Source: Clostridia bacterium (GTDB lineage: Bacteria; Bacillota; Clostridia; Christensenellales; Aristaeellaceae). Taken from it: a DNA stretch of 45,238 nt. The first letter of the stretch is position 1; each line of letters begins with the position of its first letter. Positions 23,057 to 30,527 of the stretch are shown here, piece by piece. The position numbers were made by a program, and so were the translations under genes. The stretch lies in the NCBI GenBank assembly GCA_017463245.1, contig JAFTPN010000022.1, positions 1 to 45,238 of the forward strand, written 5' to 3'. Under the pieces are notes generated by a model. The model did no database searches, was not told the DNA's origin, and saw only the letters and a list, made by a program, of their open reading frames with translations.

Positions 23057-23539
23057 TTACAATAGCATCAGGGTCAGACATGCGCCGCAGGTCCAGCCCA
23101 GGGTCGACCACATTTTGCTGTCCTGCTGGGCTTTTGATTGGGCTGCGGAAGCCAGCAGCGCCATTTCCTCTGCGGCCTGTTGGGCAGAAAGCACCCGGCT
23201 CTCCAAGCTGCCGTGGGAGAGACCATCCAGCAGACGCAGCAGCACGGCGCCTTCAGCGCCTTGCGGGGCATAGTGCTGGGGCAGCGGTGTGAGGGGATCG
23301 CGGCGGAGAGCTTCTGCCCATTGGCGCAGCAGCTGGTCGGCGGCGGTGTTTTCCGCAGCGGCCTGGGTGAAGGCCTCGGGCAGGGAGAGGCTTTGCTCCT
23401 GCAGGAGCAGGCACAGGTGCTGCAATAGCGTGTGCCAGCGGTGGAGGGTGGCGTTGGTCTCTCTGATGCGGCTGGCCTGTCGCAAGCCCATCACGCCGCA
23501 GAGCAATCCCGCCATGACGGCCAATACGGGGCGCATCAT
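23057..23539 (-). CDS. spoIIIAB: Stage III sporulation protein AB
   Basis: A 160-residue protein with an N-terminal transmembrane segment (VLAVMAGLLCGVMGL), an arginine-rich helix, a long helical middle (LLLQEQSLSLPEAFTQAAAE) and a C-terminal hydrophobic stretch. The overall layout matches SpoIIIAB, which resembles type II secretion GspF halves. The start ATG 23539 overlaps the spoIIIAA stop; a second ATG follows directly. Confidence 0.9.
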   Translation of the reverse strand: MMRPVLAVMAGLLCGVMGLRQASRIRETNATLHRWHTLLQHLCLLLQEQSLSLPEAFTQAAAENTAADQLLRQWAEALRRDPLTPLPQHYAPQGAEGAVLLRLLDGLSHGSLESRVLSAQQAAEEMALLASAAQSKAQQDSKMWSTLGWTCGACLTLMLL

Positions 23540-24402
23540 GGCTTGATGGGGCTGCCTGCCCGGTCGTACAGCGCAGCAATGCGGCCGCCGCCCTCCGGGT
23601 GCAGCAGAGCGTAATGGTGGAAGGCGCGGCGTGCCATCAGCGCGGCCATGGCGGGGCGGTTGGCTACCTCGGTGAGGCTGGCACCGTGGCAGCTGGCCAC
23701 GATGGAACACCCGCAGGCCATGGCCTCCAGCAGGGCGGCAGCATCCTCTGCGCCGTTAAGCTCGTCGGTAACGATGACCTGGGGCGCCATGGAGCGAACC
23801 AGCCAGGCCACAGCCTCCGGCTTGGAGCAGCCGCAAAGCACATCGCTATCGCCCACATCCAGCTGGGGAACGCCATGCACACAGGCGGCCAGCTCGCCCC
23901 GCTGGTCGATGAGAGCCACCTGCCGGGCTTGTCTTGCGGTGGAAAGCTGGCGGGCGATGTCCCGCAGGAGGGTGGTCTTGCCCGTGCCGGGAATGCCGAT
24001 GACGAGCAGGTTTTCCGCATGGGGGAGCAGCTCGTCAGCGCAGCCCGGCCAGGCGCACGCGATGCGGATGCACACCGAGCCGATGTCCTTCAAGCCCTGC
24101 GGGGTCACCTGGCCGCACAGCCCCATGCGGTGCCCGCCCCGCAGGGTGATGTACCCCTGGCGGGTCTCGTCGCTGCGGGCGTAGAGGCTGTGCTCGGAGA
24201 GTGCCTCCACCAAGGTTTCCACCTGTCGCTGGTCGGGCTGCCAATCCAGCGCCACGCTGCGGCTGGCGGTGCAGAACACCGTTGCGCGGCGGGCGCGGAC
24301 GCGGATCTCCCGCAGTTCGCCGGGAAGGAGCAGCTCCATTTCATCCCGGATGACGGGCGGGAAGCAGGGGGAAAGGAAAGCTTTGGTTTCTTCCCAGTTC
24401 AT
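23536..24402 (-). CDS. spoIIIAA: Stage III sporulation protein AA, ATPase
   Basis: A 288-residue cytoplasmic ATPase of the secretion-ATPase type that is thought to power the SpoIIIA channel. Walker A is GIPGTGKT (136-143), followed by the RGE segment (VALIDQRGELAA) and a Walker B-like VIVTDEL. The N-terminal domain has the family's EIRVRARR and YITLRGGHRMGLCGQV patterns. It starts 12 bases after the L,D-transpeptidase gene, without a visible promoter between them, so both are probably in one transcript. Confidence 0.94.
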   Translation of the reverse strand: MNWEETKAFLSPCFPPVIRDEMELLLPGELREIRVRARRATVFCTASRSVALDWQPDQRQVETLVEALSEHSLYARSDETRQGYITLRGGHRMGLCGQVTPQGLKDIGSVCIRIACAWPGCADELLPHAENLLVIGIPGTGKTTLLRDIARQLSTARQARQVALIDQRGELAACVHGVPQLDVGDSDVLCGCSKPEAVAWLVRSMAPQVIVTDELNGAEDAAALLEAMACGCSIVASCHGASLTEVANRPAMAALMARRAFHHYALLHPEGGGRIAALYDRAGSPIKP

Positions 24403-24414
24403 GGCGTACCTCCG

Positions 24415-25068
24415 TTATTCAAACAGCGTGAGGCCGATGGCCTGATAGAAAGCCCAGTCCACATGGCCGGGCGGGAGATTCAAAGCCTTGCGGGCGGTGG
24501 CCACGGCCTGCTGGGTGGCGGCACCATAGATGCCGTCCGGCCAGCCGTAGTAGTAGCCCAGCGCCTTCAGCTTGCGCTGCACGGCGCAGACCATGCTGCT
24601 CCGGTCGCCCTCCTGCAGGGGGCGCAGGGTGGTGCCCAGTTCGCCATAGGGGCCGCATTGGATCACCACACGGGTGCCATTGGACACGGTGGCGTAGAGC
24701 TCCTCAGCGTCCTTCACCCGCATGCGGATGCACCCATGGCTGGCGTTGCTGCCGATGCTCTCCGGCTTGTTGGTGCCGTGGATGCCGTAATTCCCCCAGG
24801 GGACGTTCAGCCCCAGAAAGCAGGTGCCGAAGCCGCTCATTTCGCCGCTGAAACGGCTGTTGATGGTGAATACCCCCAGGGGTGTGGGCGTGTCCCAGGC
24901 ACCGGTGGCCACGGTGTATTGCTTTACCAGTTGGCTGCCCTGGAACAGGGTGAGGGTCTTGCTTTCCACATCGATGTGGATCTCGTAAGCTGCGTTTTTC
25001 TCGCCAAAGGCGGCGGACAGGGACAGCAGAAGTATGCCGAGAACCACCAGCAAAAGGGCTTTGCGCAT
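24415..25068 (-). CDS. L,D-transpeptidase with peptidoglycan-binding domain
   Basis: A 217-residue exported protein. After a signal peptide or anchor (residues 1-22) comes a YkuD catalytic domain (about 28-135) with HGTN (His97) and the active-site SHGCIRM (Cys113), then a C-terminal PG_binding_1-like repeat (LQEGDRSSMVCAVQRKLKALG and DGIYGAATQQAV). The enzyme would make 3-3 cross-links or attach proteins to peptidoglycan. AGGAGG precedes ATG 25068. The gene is directly upstream of spoIIIAA and probably co-transcribed with it, possibly from a sigma-E promoter, which suggests a role in cortex or forespore wall during sporulation. That role is inference from position. Confidence 0.9.
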   Translation of the reverse strand: MRKALLLVVLGILLLSLSAAFGEKNAAYEIHIDVESKTLTLFQGSQLVKQYTVATGAWDTPTPLGVFTINSRFSGEMSGFGTCFLGLNVPWGNYGIHGTNKPESIGSNASHGCIRMRVKDAEELYATVSNGTRVVIQCGPYGELGTTLRPLQEGDRSSMVCAVQRKLKALGYYYGWPDGIYGAATQQAVATARKALNLPPGHVDWAFYQAIGLTLFE

Positions 25069-25090
25069 TCCACCGCCTCCTGATGGTGTG

Positions 25091-25120
25091 AATGTATGTG
25101 CAGGGAATGCATTTCATGCC
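25091..25120 (-). promoter_or_regulatory. Possible sigma-E promoter of the ykuD-like/spoIIIA operon
   Basis: On the minus strand CATACATT (25098-25091) is close to the sigma-E -10 (CATACAAT), with GCATGAAA 13 bases upstream as a weak -35. It lies about 25 bases before the L,D-transpeptidase start. Confidence 0.4.
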
Positions 25121-25151
25121 CACAAAATGTTTGTGCAGGCGGATGGAGATA

Positions 25152-25179
25152 TTGAAATTCCAGCAATTTATGGTATAAT
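25152..25179 (+). promoter_or_regulatory. Sigma-A promoter of the 5'-nucleotidase gene
   Basis: TTGAAA (25152-25157), a 16-base spacer, TATAAT (25174-25179), 45 bases before ATG 25225. Confidence 0.8.
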
Positions 25180-25224
25180 TTCGGTAGGTTCCATACATTT
25201 AAATTAAAAAGGGAGGAAACAACC

Positions 25225-26877
25225 ATGAAGAAGATTATTGGCCTGATCCTTGCGTTGGCCATGCTGCTGGGCTGCACCGCCGTTGCGGAAGAAGCTGCTG
25301 CTCCTGCGCTGACGAAGGATCTGGTGATCCTGTATACCAGCGACGTGCATTGCGGCATTGAAAGCGGCTGGGGCTATGCTGGCCTGGCTGCCCTGCGCGA
25401 TTCGCTGGCTGAGGATAACCACGTTGTGCTGGTGGACGACGGCGACTCCATTCAGGGTGCGCCTATTGGCACCATGACCAAGGGCGAAGCCCTGATCGAC
25501 CTGATGAACGCTGTGGGCTACGACATTGCCACCCCCGGCAACCATGAGTTTGACTACGGCATGGAGCGCTTCCTGGAGCTGGCTGAAAAGGCCGAGTTCC
25601 CCTACATCAGCTCCACCTTCAACAAGGAAGGCGAATTGGTTTTCGAACCCTATGTGATCAAGGAGTTCGACGGCGTGAAGGTGGCCTTTGTGGGCATCTC
25701 CACCCCCAAGACCCTGACTTCCTCTACCCCCGCCTACTTCATGGATGATGAGGGCAACTTCATCTACGGCTTCTTTGAGGACGAGACCGGCGAGGGCGTG
25801 TACAACGCTGTGCAGTCCGCTGTGGACGCTGCCATCGGCGAGGGCGCTGAGATCGTGATCGCCATGGCGCATACCGGCAACGAGGCTGAGTGCGAGCCCT
25901 GGACCTATGCGGACATCATTGCCAACACCAACGGCATCGACGCCTACCTGGACGGCCACAGCCATGACCTGGAGCAGGTCATCATGAAGAACAAGGATGG
26001 CGAGGACGTGCTGCGCTCTGCCTGCGGCACCAAGCTGGAGTCCATCGGCTACCTGATCATTTCTGCCGAGGATGGCTCCATGACCTGCGGCACCTATGAC
26101 TGGGCGTATGACTTTGCTGCCTCTGCGCTGATCAAGAACGACATCACCACCGCCGTGGAGAATGCTACTGCTGAGCTGAAGGTGAAGCTGGAAGAAGTTG
26201 TGGCCACCACCCAGGTGGATCTGGTGATCAAGGATCCTGCTACCGGCGTGCGCATCGTGCGTACGGCTGAAACCAACCTGGGCGACCTGTGCGCCGATGC
26301 TTACCGCGATCAGTCCGGCGCTGACGTGGCCATCGTGAACGGCGGCGGCGTGCGCGAGACCATCAAGGCTGGCAACATCACCCTGAACGACATCCTGCTG
26401 GTGCATCCCTATGGCAACGCCATGTGCGTCGTCGAGGTCACCGGCCAGAAGATCCTGGACGCTCTGGAGTATGCCTGCAAGGATGTGCCCAGCGAGTTTG
26501 GCGGCTTCCTGCAGGTTTCCGGCATGACCTTTGAGATCCACACCTACATTCCTTCCTCTGTGAAGATGGACGAGAAGAAGATGTTCGTGAGCGTGGACGG
26601 CGAGTATCGCGTGAAGAACGTGATGGTTGGCGGCGAACCCCTCGACCTGGAAAAGACCTACACCCTGGCTTCCCACAACTACAAGCTGAGGAACAACGGC
26701 GACGGCAACACCGTGTTTGACGACTGCCCCATGCTTCAGGAGGACGTGAAGCTGGACAACCAGGTGCTGATCGACTACATCACCGGCACCCTGGGCGGCG
26801 TGGTCGGCGAGGAATACGCCAATCCCTATGGCCAGGGCCGCATCGTGGCTGTTCCCGAGGCTCCTGCTGCGGAATAA
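25225..26877 (+). CDS. 5'-nucleotidase / UshA-like metallophosphoesterase lipoprotein
   Basis: A 550-residue exported enzyme. The signal peptide ends in a lipobox (LLGC, Cys17), so it is probably lipid-anchored outside the cell. The N-terminal metallophosphatase domain (about 32-290) has the metal ligands in TSDVHCG (Asp40, His42), DDGDS, PGNHEFD (Asn106, His107) and DGHSHD. The C-terminal 5'-nucleotidase domain (about 320-510) holds NLGDLCADAYRD, IVNGGGVRETIKAG and a LVHPYGNAM motif that binds the nucleoside. It would hydrolyse extracellular nucleotides for uptake of nucleoside and phosphate. ATG 25225 has GGAGG 8 bases upstream. Single-gene unit with its own promoter and terminator. 2',3'-cyclic nucleotides or UDP-sugars are alternative substrates. 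Confidence 0.92.
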   Translation: MKKIIGLILALAMLLGCTAVAEEAAAPALTKDLVILYTSDVHCGIESGWGYAGLAALRDSLAEDNHVVLVDDGDSIQGAPIGTMTKGEALIDLMNAVGYDIATPGNHEFDYGMERFLELAEKAEFPYISSTFNKEGELVFEPYVIKEFDGVKVAFVGISTPKTLTSSTPAYFMDDEGNFIYGFFEDETGEGVYNAVQSAVDAAIGEGAEIVIAMAHTGNEAECEPWTYADIIANTNGIDAYLDGHSHDLEQVIMKNKDGEDVLRSACGTKLESIGYLIISAEDGSMTCGTYDWAYDFAASALIKNDITTAVENATAELKVKLEEVVATTQVDLVIKDPATGVRIVRTAETNLGDLCADAYRDQSGADVAIVNGGGVRETIKAGNITLNDILLVHPYGNAMCVVEVTGQKILDALEYACKDVPSEFGGFLQVSGMTFEIHTYIPSSVKMDEKKMFVSVDGEYRVKNVMVGGEPLDLEKTYTLASHNYKLRNNGDGNTVFDDCPMLQEDVKLDNQVLIDYITGTLGGVVGEEYANPYGQGRIVAVPEAPAAE

Positions 26878-26902
26878 GCTGCAAGTTCCCAAAACAACAA
26901 GG

Positions 26903-26932
26903 GGCGGCATGACGTGAGTCATGCCGCCTTTT
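26903..26932 (+). terminator. Terminator of the 5'-nucleotidase gene
   Basis: A perfect 11-bp stem GGCGGCATGAC/GTCATGCCGCC with loop GTGA and TTTT after it. It faces the queT stop and may serve both strands. Confidence 0.85.
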
Positions 26933-26943
26933 AGCGTGCTTGT

Positions 26944-27423
26944 TTATTGGAATTTTTTCCAGTCGATGCGCCCGCGGAAGGCTTTCAGCAGCACATAGCC
27001 GAGGATCACCGCCAATAGTTCGCCTGCGGCCACCTGAATGATGGTCAGCGCGGCGGGCAAGCTATATACCACCGAGAGCATGATGCCCACAATGAGGCCA
27101 TTGCTGATCACCGGGCAGGCAGCGGCCAGCACCGGACGTTGCCGCAGCTTATAGGTGCCGATGGCGCCCAGCAGCGTGGCCAGCGAGCCGAACAGCACAT
27201 CCCAGATGCCCACGGGACTGAGCAAATTGGCCACCACGCAGCCCACGAACAGCCCGGGAACGGACTGGGGCAGCACCAGGGGCAGAAGGGTGAGCGCCTC
27301 GGACAGGCGGCATTGCCATGCGCCATAGCTGAGGACGGGGAGCATGAGCGTCAGCGCGGCATACAGCGCGGCGATGATGGCGCTCAGGCACAGGGAACGG
27401 GTCGTTAGCTGCCTCTTGAACAT
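26944..27423 (-). CDS. queT: Queuosine precursor transporter QueT
   Basis: A 159-residue membrane protein, the substrate-binding (S) subunit of an ECF-type transporter for queuosine precursors (preQ0/preQ1 or queuine). It has about five transmembrane helices and the family pattern CRLSEALTLLPLVLP, then GLFVGCVVANLLSP, GIWDVLFGSLATLLGAIGTY and the C-terminal GELLAVILGYVLLKAF. AGGAGG lies before ATG 27423. The gene is alone; no ECF ATPase genes are in the window. The upstream leader can fold as a hairpin whose loop pairs with the ribosome-binding site region, which suits control by a queuosine precursor. Confidence 0.9.
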   Translation of the reverse strand: MFKRQLTTRSLCLSAIIAALYAALTLMLPVLSYGAWQCRLSEALTLLPLVLPQSVPGLFVGCVVANLLSPVGIWDVLFGSLATLLGAIGTYKLRQRPVLAAACPVISNGLIVGIMLSVVYSLPAALTIIQVAAGELLAVILGYVLLKAFRGRIDWKKFQ

Positions 27424-27428
27424 AGAGA

Positions 27429-27476
27429 CACCTCCTATTCAATTTGCCGCAGAGCGAATACAGTCGCAAGCGGCAA
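27429..27476 (-). promoter_or_regulatory. Candidate switch-like leader of queT
   Basis: On the minus strand, a stem TTGCCGC/GCGGCAA (27476-27444) encloses a loop containing an inner GCGA/TCGC helix. The loop bases TATTC can also pair with GAATA (27438-27434), which runs directly into the AGGAGG ribosome-binding site. The inner helix and the loop-tail pairing use the same bases and exclude each other. This architecture resembles small preQ1 riboswitches, but the known preQ1-I, -II or -III consensus is not recognised here. Confidence 0.45.
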
Positions 27477-27480
27477 AAAA

Positions 27481-27509
27481 AGAATATCACATTTTTGTCA
27501 GCATCACAA
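27481..27509 (-). promoter_or_regulatory. Probable promoter of queT
   Basis: Minus strand TTGTGA (27509-27504), a 17-base spacer, TATTCT (27486-27481). It would start transcription just before the leader hairpin. Confidence 0.5.
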
Positions 27510-27576
27510 GGGGAAGTTCGGGGCATGATGTTTCTGCGCCGGGTCACGGCGACAAATCATCAGGAGGCGGATGGAA

Positions 27577-27744
27577 ATGGCTCATCAGAAGAACCAGTGC
27601 ATCCATTGCAGCGTGGAGAGCTGCCAGCATCATGAGGTGAACAATATGTGTTCCCTGACCGACATTCAGGTGACTCCCAAGCAGAACTGCTGCAACGGCA
27701 AGGCTGACGAGAGCATGTGCTCAAGCTACAAGTGCCGCCACTGA
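27577..27744 (+). CDS. DUF1540 family cysteine-rich mini-protein
   Basis: A 55-residue protein with eight cysteines spaced as in DUF1540: CIHCSVESC, then NNMCSLTDIQV, QNCCNG and a C-terminal pair (MCSSYKC). DUF1540 domains are small, probably metal-binding, and common in spore-formers; the function is unknown. ATG 27577 has AGGAGG 9 bases upstream; an ATG two codons earlier (27571) is too close to that site. It is an isolated gene, followed by a five-hairpin array and then the germinant receptor operon. No promoter is obvious; part of the upstream queT promoter region is shared. Confidence 0.88.
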   Translation: MAHQKNQCIHCSVESCQHHEVNNMCSLTDIQVTPKQNCCNGKADESMCSSYKCRH

Positions 27745-27751
27745 CGTGGCT

Positions 27752-27925
27752 CCCCGAAATGGCAGAGCCATTTCGGGGAATTTGCGCTTCGTCGCTGGTC
27801 GGGACGTAAACGTCCCTCCCGGTCGCGACTACGCGTAAGGAATGTTTTCGCCAGAGGCGAAAACGACCCGCCCGCCCGGCAGAGCCGGGCGATACGAATT
27901 CAAACGGAGGGCTGCGGCCCTCCGT
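27752..27925 (+). repeat. Array of five successive hairpins
   Basis: Five perfect inverted repeats in 174 bases: 27752-27778 (12-bp arms, AGA apex), 27801-27816 (6-bp arms, TAAA apex), 27844-27864 (9-bp arms, AGA apex), 27873-27891 (8-bp arms, AGA apex) and 27904-27925 (9-bp arms, TGCG apex). Arm sequences differ completely. In two (1 and 4) the apex reads GGC-AGA-GCC and in one (3) GCC-AGA-GGC, as in hairpins G and H of the composite cassettes. No gene is visible between the DUF1540 gene and the germinant receptor operon. Confidence 0.8.
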
Positions 27926-27967
27926 TGCCACCCTGGGGATTTGCGCGTGTGATTGGAGGTGTGGGTC

Positions 27968-29452
27968 ATGCAGGATGGAATTTCCGCTTTGTTGGAGCAG
28001 AGCTTAAACGTTCTGGAAGAACGCTTATTCCGCGACGTGAACACCGATATGACCCGCAGGGATTTCCGCGTGTTCCGGCGGGAGGCGGCGGTGTATTTTG
28101 TGGATGGACTGGTGTCCTCGGACTTCCTGCAGCACTACATCCTCACGCCCTGCCAGGAGCATACGGACGCACAGCTGACTGTTTCCCTGGAGGATGCGCT
28201 GTTGCAGACCATTCACGTGGGGGATGCCAAGGCGGTGAATACCTACGCAGAGGCCATTGACGCCATTGTGAATGGCAAGGCGGTGCTGGTGGCGGATGGT
28301 ATGCCCGCGGCGCTGTGCTTTGACATTCGCTTTTTTGTGCGCCGGGGCATTGCGCCGCCGCTGACGGAGAGCGTGGTGAACGGCCCCCATCAGGGCTTCA
28401 ATGAGGCGCTGCGGGACAACATCACCCTGCTGCGGCGCATCTTGCACACGCCGGAGCTGATCGGCGAGATGCAAACCATTGGCGAGGCGTCGCCCACGAA
28501 TCTGTGCGTGATGTACCTGAAAAATGCTGTGGACGAGCAGATGCTCCAGCGGGTGAAGAACCGGCTGGCGGGCATTCGGGTGGATCAGGTGCTGTCCATC
28601 GGGGCGCTGGAGCAGCTGCTGGAGGACAAGCCCTTTTCGCTTTTGCCCCAGTGCTGCCTCACCGAGCGGCCGGACAGGGCGGCGTCCTTCCTGCTGGAGG
28701 GGCAGGTGGTGATCGTGATGGACGGCGCGCCCCAGGTGCTGGCCATGCCCATCAGCTTTCTGCACCTGTTCCACACCCCGGACGATACCTCCATGCGGTG
28801 GCAGTATGGCACGTTTCTGCGGCTGATACGGCTATTGGGGGCGCTGTGCACGCTGCTGCTGCCGGGGCTGTTTGTGGCGGCGGCCACCTTCCACCCCGAG
28901 GCGCTGCCGGTAACGCTGCTCACCGCCATCCTGGAAAGTCAGGCGCAGGTCCCGCTGTCCATTCCGGCAGAGACCTTCCTGATGCTGCTGATGTTCAACC
29001 TGATCAACGAGGCAGGCACCCGTGTGCCCGGGGTGGTGGGCAACTCGCTGGGAACGGTGAGTGGGCTGATATTGGGGCAGGCGGCGGTGGAGGCCAAGCT
29101 GATCCATCCGCTGCTGATCATTGTGGTGGCGGTGTCCAGCCTGGGCAGCTATGCCATCCCGGATTACTCCCTGGGCATGGCCTTCCGCATCGGGCAGCTG
29201 ATCTTCCTGGCGGCGGGGTGCATCTTTGGCCTGTACGGCATGGTGCTGCTCTCGGCGGTGATGGTGGTGCGCCTGTGCGGCATGACCAGCCTTGGCGCGC
29301 CCTTTGCTGCGCCGGTGGCGCCGGTGCGCACCCACAACCCGGACGTGTTCCTCCGCTATCCCTTGTGGCGCCAGCGGTTGAGGATGTGGCTGGGGAATCC
29401 CTTCAGCATGGAGCGCACCCGTGGCCGGATGCGCGGCTGGGACAGAAGGTAG
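27968..29452 (+). CDS. Spore germinant receptor subunit A (GerAA family)
   Basis: A 494-residue GerA-type protein of the spore inner membrane. The N-terminal soluble part (about 1-275) holds family patterns such as RRDFRVFRREAAVYFVDGL, FNEALRDNITLLRRIL, EMQTIGEASPTNLCVMYL and EGQVVIVMDGAPQVL. The C-terminal part (about 285-440) has several transmembrane helices with the conserved LINEAGTRVPGVVGNSLGTV block. ATG 27968 has GGAGGT 7 bases upstream. It heads a three-gene operon for a complete receptor (A, B, C). SpoVAF is a related alternative, but the following B and C genes favour a receptor. Nutrient specificity is unknown. Confidence 0.93.
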   Translation: MQDGISALLEQSLNVLEERLFRDVNTDMTRRDFRVFRREAAVYFVDGLVSSDFLQHYILTPCQEHTDAQLTVSLEDALLQTIHVGDAKAVNTYAEAIDAIVNGKAVLVADGMPAALCFDIRFFVRRGIAPPLTESVVNGPHQGFNEALRDNITLLRRILHTPELIGEMQTIGEASPTNLCVMYLKNAVDEQMLQRVKNRLAGIRVDQVLSIGALEQLLEDKPFSLLPQCCLTERPDRAASFLLEGQVVIVMDGAPQVLAMPISFLHLFHTPDDTSMRWQYGTFLRLIRLLGALCTLLLPGLFVAAATFHPEALPVTLLTAILESQAQVPLSIPAETFLMLLMFNLINEAGTRVPGVVGNSLGTVSGLILGQAAVEAKLIHPLLIIVVAVSSLGSYAIPDYSLGMAFRIGQLIFLAAGCIFGLYGMVLLSAVMVVRLCGMTSLGAPFAAPVAPVRTHNPDVFLRYPLWRQRLRMWLGNPFSMERTRGRMRGWDRR

Positions 29453-29453
29453 C

Positions 29454-30527
29454 ATGAGAACGACAAGCACGGTTCATTCGCCTGAAGAAAGGCTGGCTCA
29501 GCGGGAGCTGGGCGAGCGCCTTGCCCTGCGCAGCCAATGGCGGCTGCTGGCCTGCGTGAGCATCCTGCGCACAGCGGTCACGCGGATCATGCCCCTGGCG
29601 GGTGCGGCCGCCTGGTGGATGACGCTGGTGTGCCTGCTGCCGGGGCTGGTGCTGTATTGGCTGGGGTGCCTGGGGCTGCGCATCAGCAAAGCGGCCAGCT
29701 TGCCGGAGTGCGCACGGCTGGCGCTGGGCAAGGTGGGCGCAGGAGTGGTGTGCGGCCTGGCAGCGGCGGCGCTGGCGGTGGATGCAGTCAGCACCATCAC
29801 GGCGCTGATCACCCTGTTCACCGAAGGGGTGGGCACCCAGGGAACTCAATGGACGCTGGCGCTGGCCGCCACGGGGCTGCTGCTGTTTGCGCTGAATGGC
29901 GAGGCGCTGGCGCGGGGCGTATACTTCCTGCGTGTGCCGCTGCTGGTGCTGCTGGGCGCGGTGCTGGTTGGACTGGCGAGCGGCGCAAAGCTGGATCACC
30001 TTTTCCCGGTGCTGGGAGGCGGTGCAAGCGGCCTGTGGGCGGCCTTCCAGGCAGGCGCAGGCATGGGGTGGGTGTTTCTGCTGCCCCTGCTGCAGGCACC
30101 CACAAGGGAAAAACGCTGGCACGAGCCGCTGCCGCCCATGGGGCTGTGCATTGTTGCGCTGCTGTGCCTGAATCTGGCGCTGCCCCACGAGCTGCTGGCC
30201 AACCAGAGCGCCCTTGGGGACTGCCTGGTGCTGACGGTGGCGCATCTTCCTGCTTTTGTGCGGCTGGTGGCCGTGTGCCTGTGGGTAGTTGCGTTATTCC
30301 TTTCCCTGGGCAGCGGCGTGAGCCTGTGCGCGGGGCAGCTCCTTGCACCCACGGGGCGAAAGATCGCGTGGCTGCCGGGCGTGTTGGCCTTGGCGGTGGC
30401 GACAACGCAGCTGATGGACATTCGCTGGCTGTGGACGCAGCTTGGTGCCATGGGAATGTGGTTGCTGGTGGCGCTGGGCGTTGGCGCGGGAGTGTCCTTG
30501 CTGGCCTGCGGGAGGAAACGGAAATGA
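29454..30527 (+). CDS. Spore germinant receptor subunit B (GerAB family)
   Basis: A 357-residue protein with about ten transmembrane helices, of the GerAB/amino acid-polyamine transporter-like fold, thought to bind the nutrient. Sequence match to the family is looser than for subunit A; the call rests on length, topology, the N-terminal RLALRSQWRLLACVSILR segment and its place between A and C genes. ATG 29454 begins 1 base after the subunit A stop, with AAGGT upstream. Its stop overlaps the subunit C start (ATGA). It is very rich in Leu, Ala and Gly. Confidence 0.82.
   Translation: MRTTSTVHSPEERLAQRELGERLALRSQWRLLACVSILRTAVTRIMPLAGAAAWWMTLVCLLPGLVLYWLGCLGLRISKAASLPECARLALGKVGAGVVCGLAAAALAVDAVSTITALITLFTEGVGTQGTQWTLALAATGLLLFALNGEALARGVYFLRVPLLVLLGAVLVGLASGAKLDHLFPVLGGGASGLWAAFQAGAGMGWVFLLPLLQAPTREKRWHEPLPPMGLCIVALLCLNLALPHELLANQSALGDCLVLTVAHLPAFVRLVAVCLWVVALFLSLGSGVSLCAGQLLAPTGRKIAWLPGVLALAVATTQLMDIRWLWTQLGAMGMWLLVALGVGAGVSLLACGRKRK

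Noticed and set aside
23599..25083. A 494-codon plus-strand frame opposite spoIIIAA and the L,D-transpeptidase gene
   Set aside because: It has no recognisable domain, and the minus-strand genes are certain.
25204..26922. A 572-codon minus-strand frame opposite the 5'-nucleotidase gene
   Set aside because: The plus-strand gene has promoter, ribosome-binding site, lipobox and full domain set; this is its shadow.
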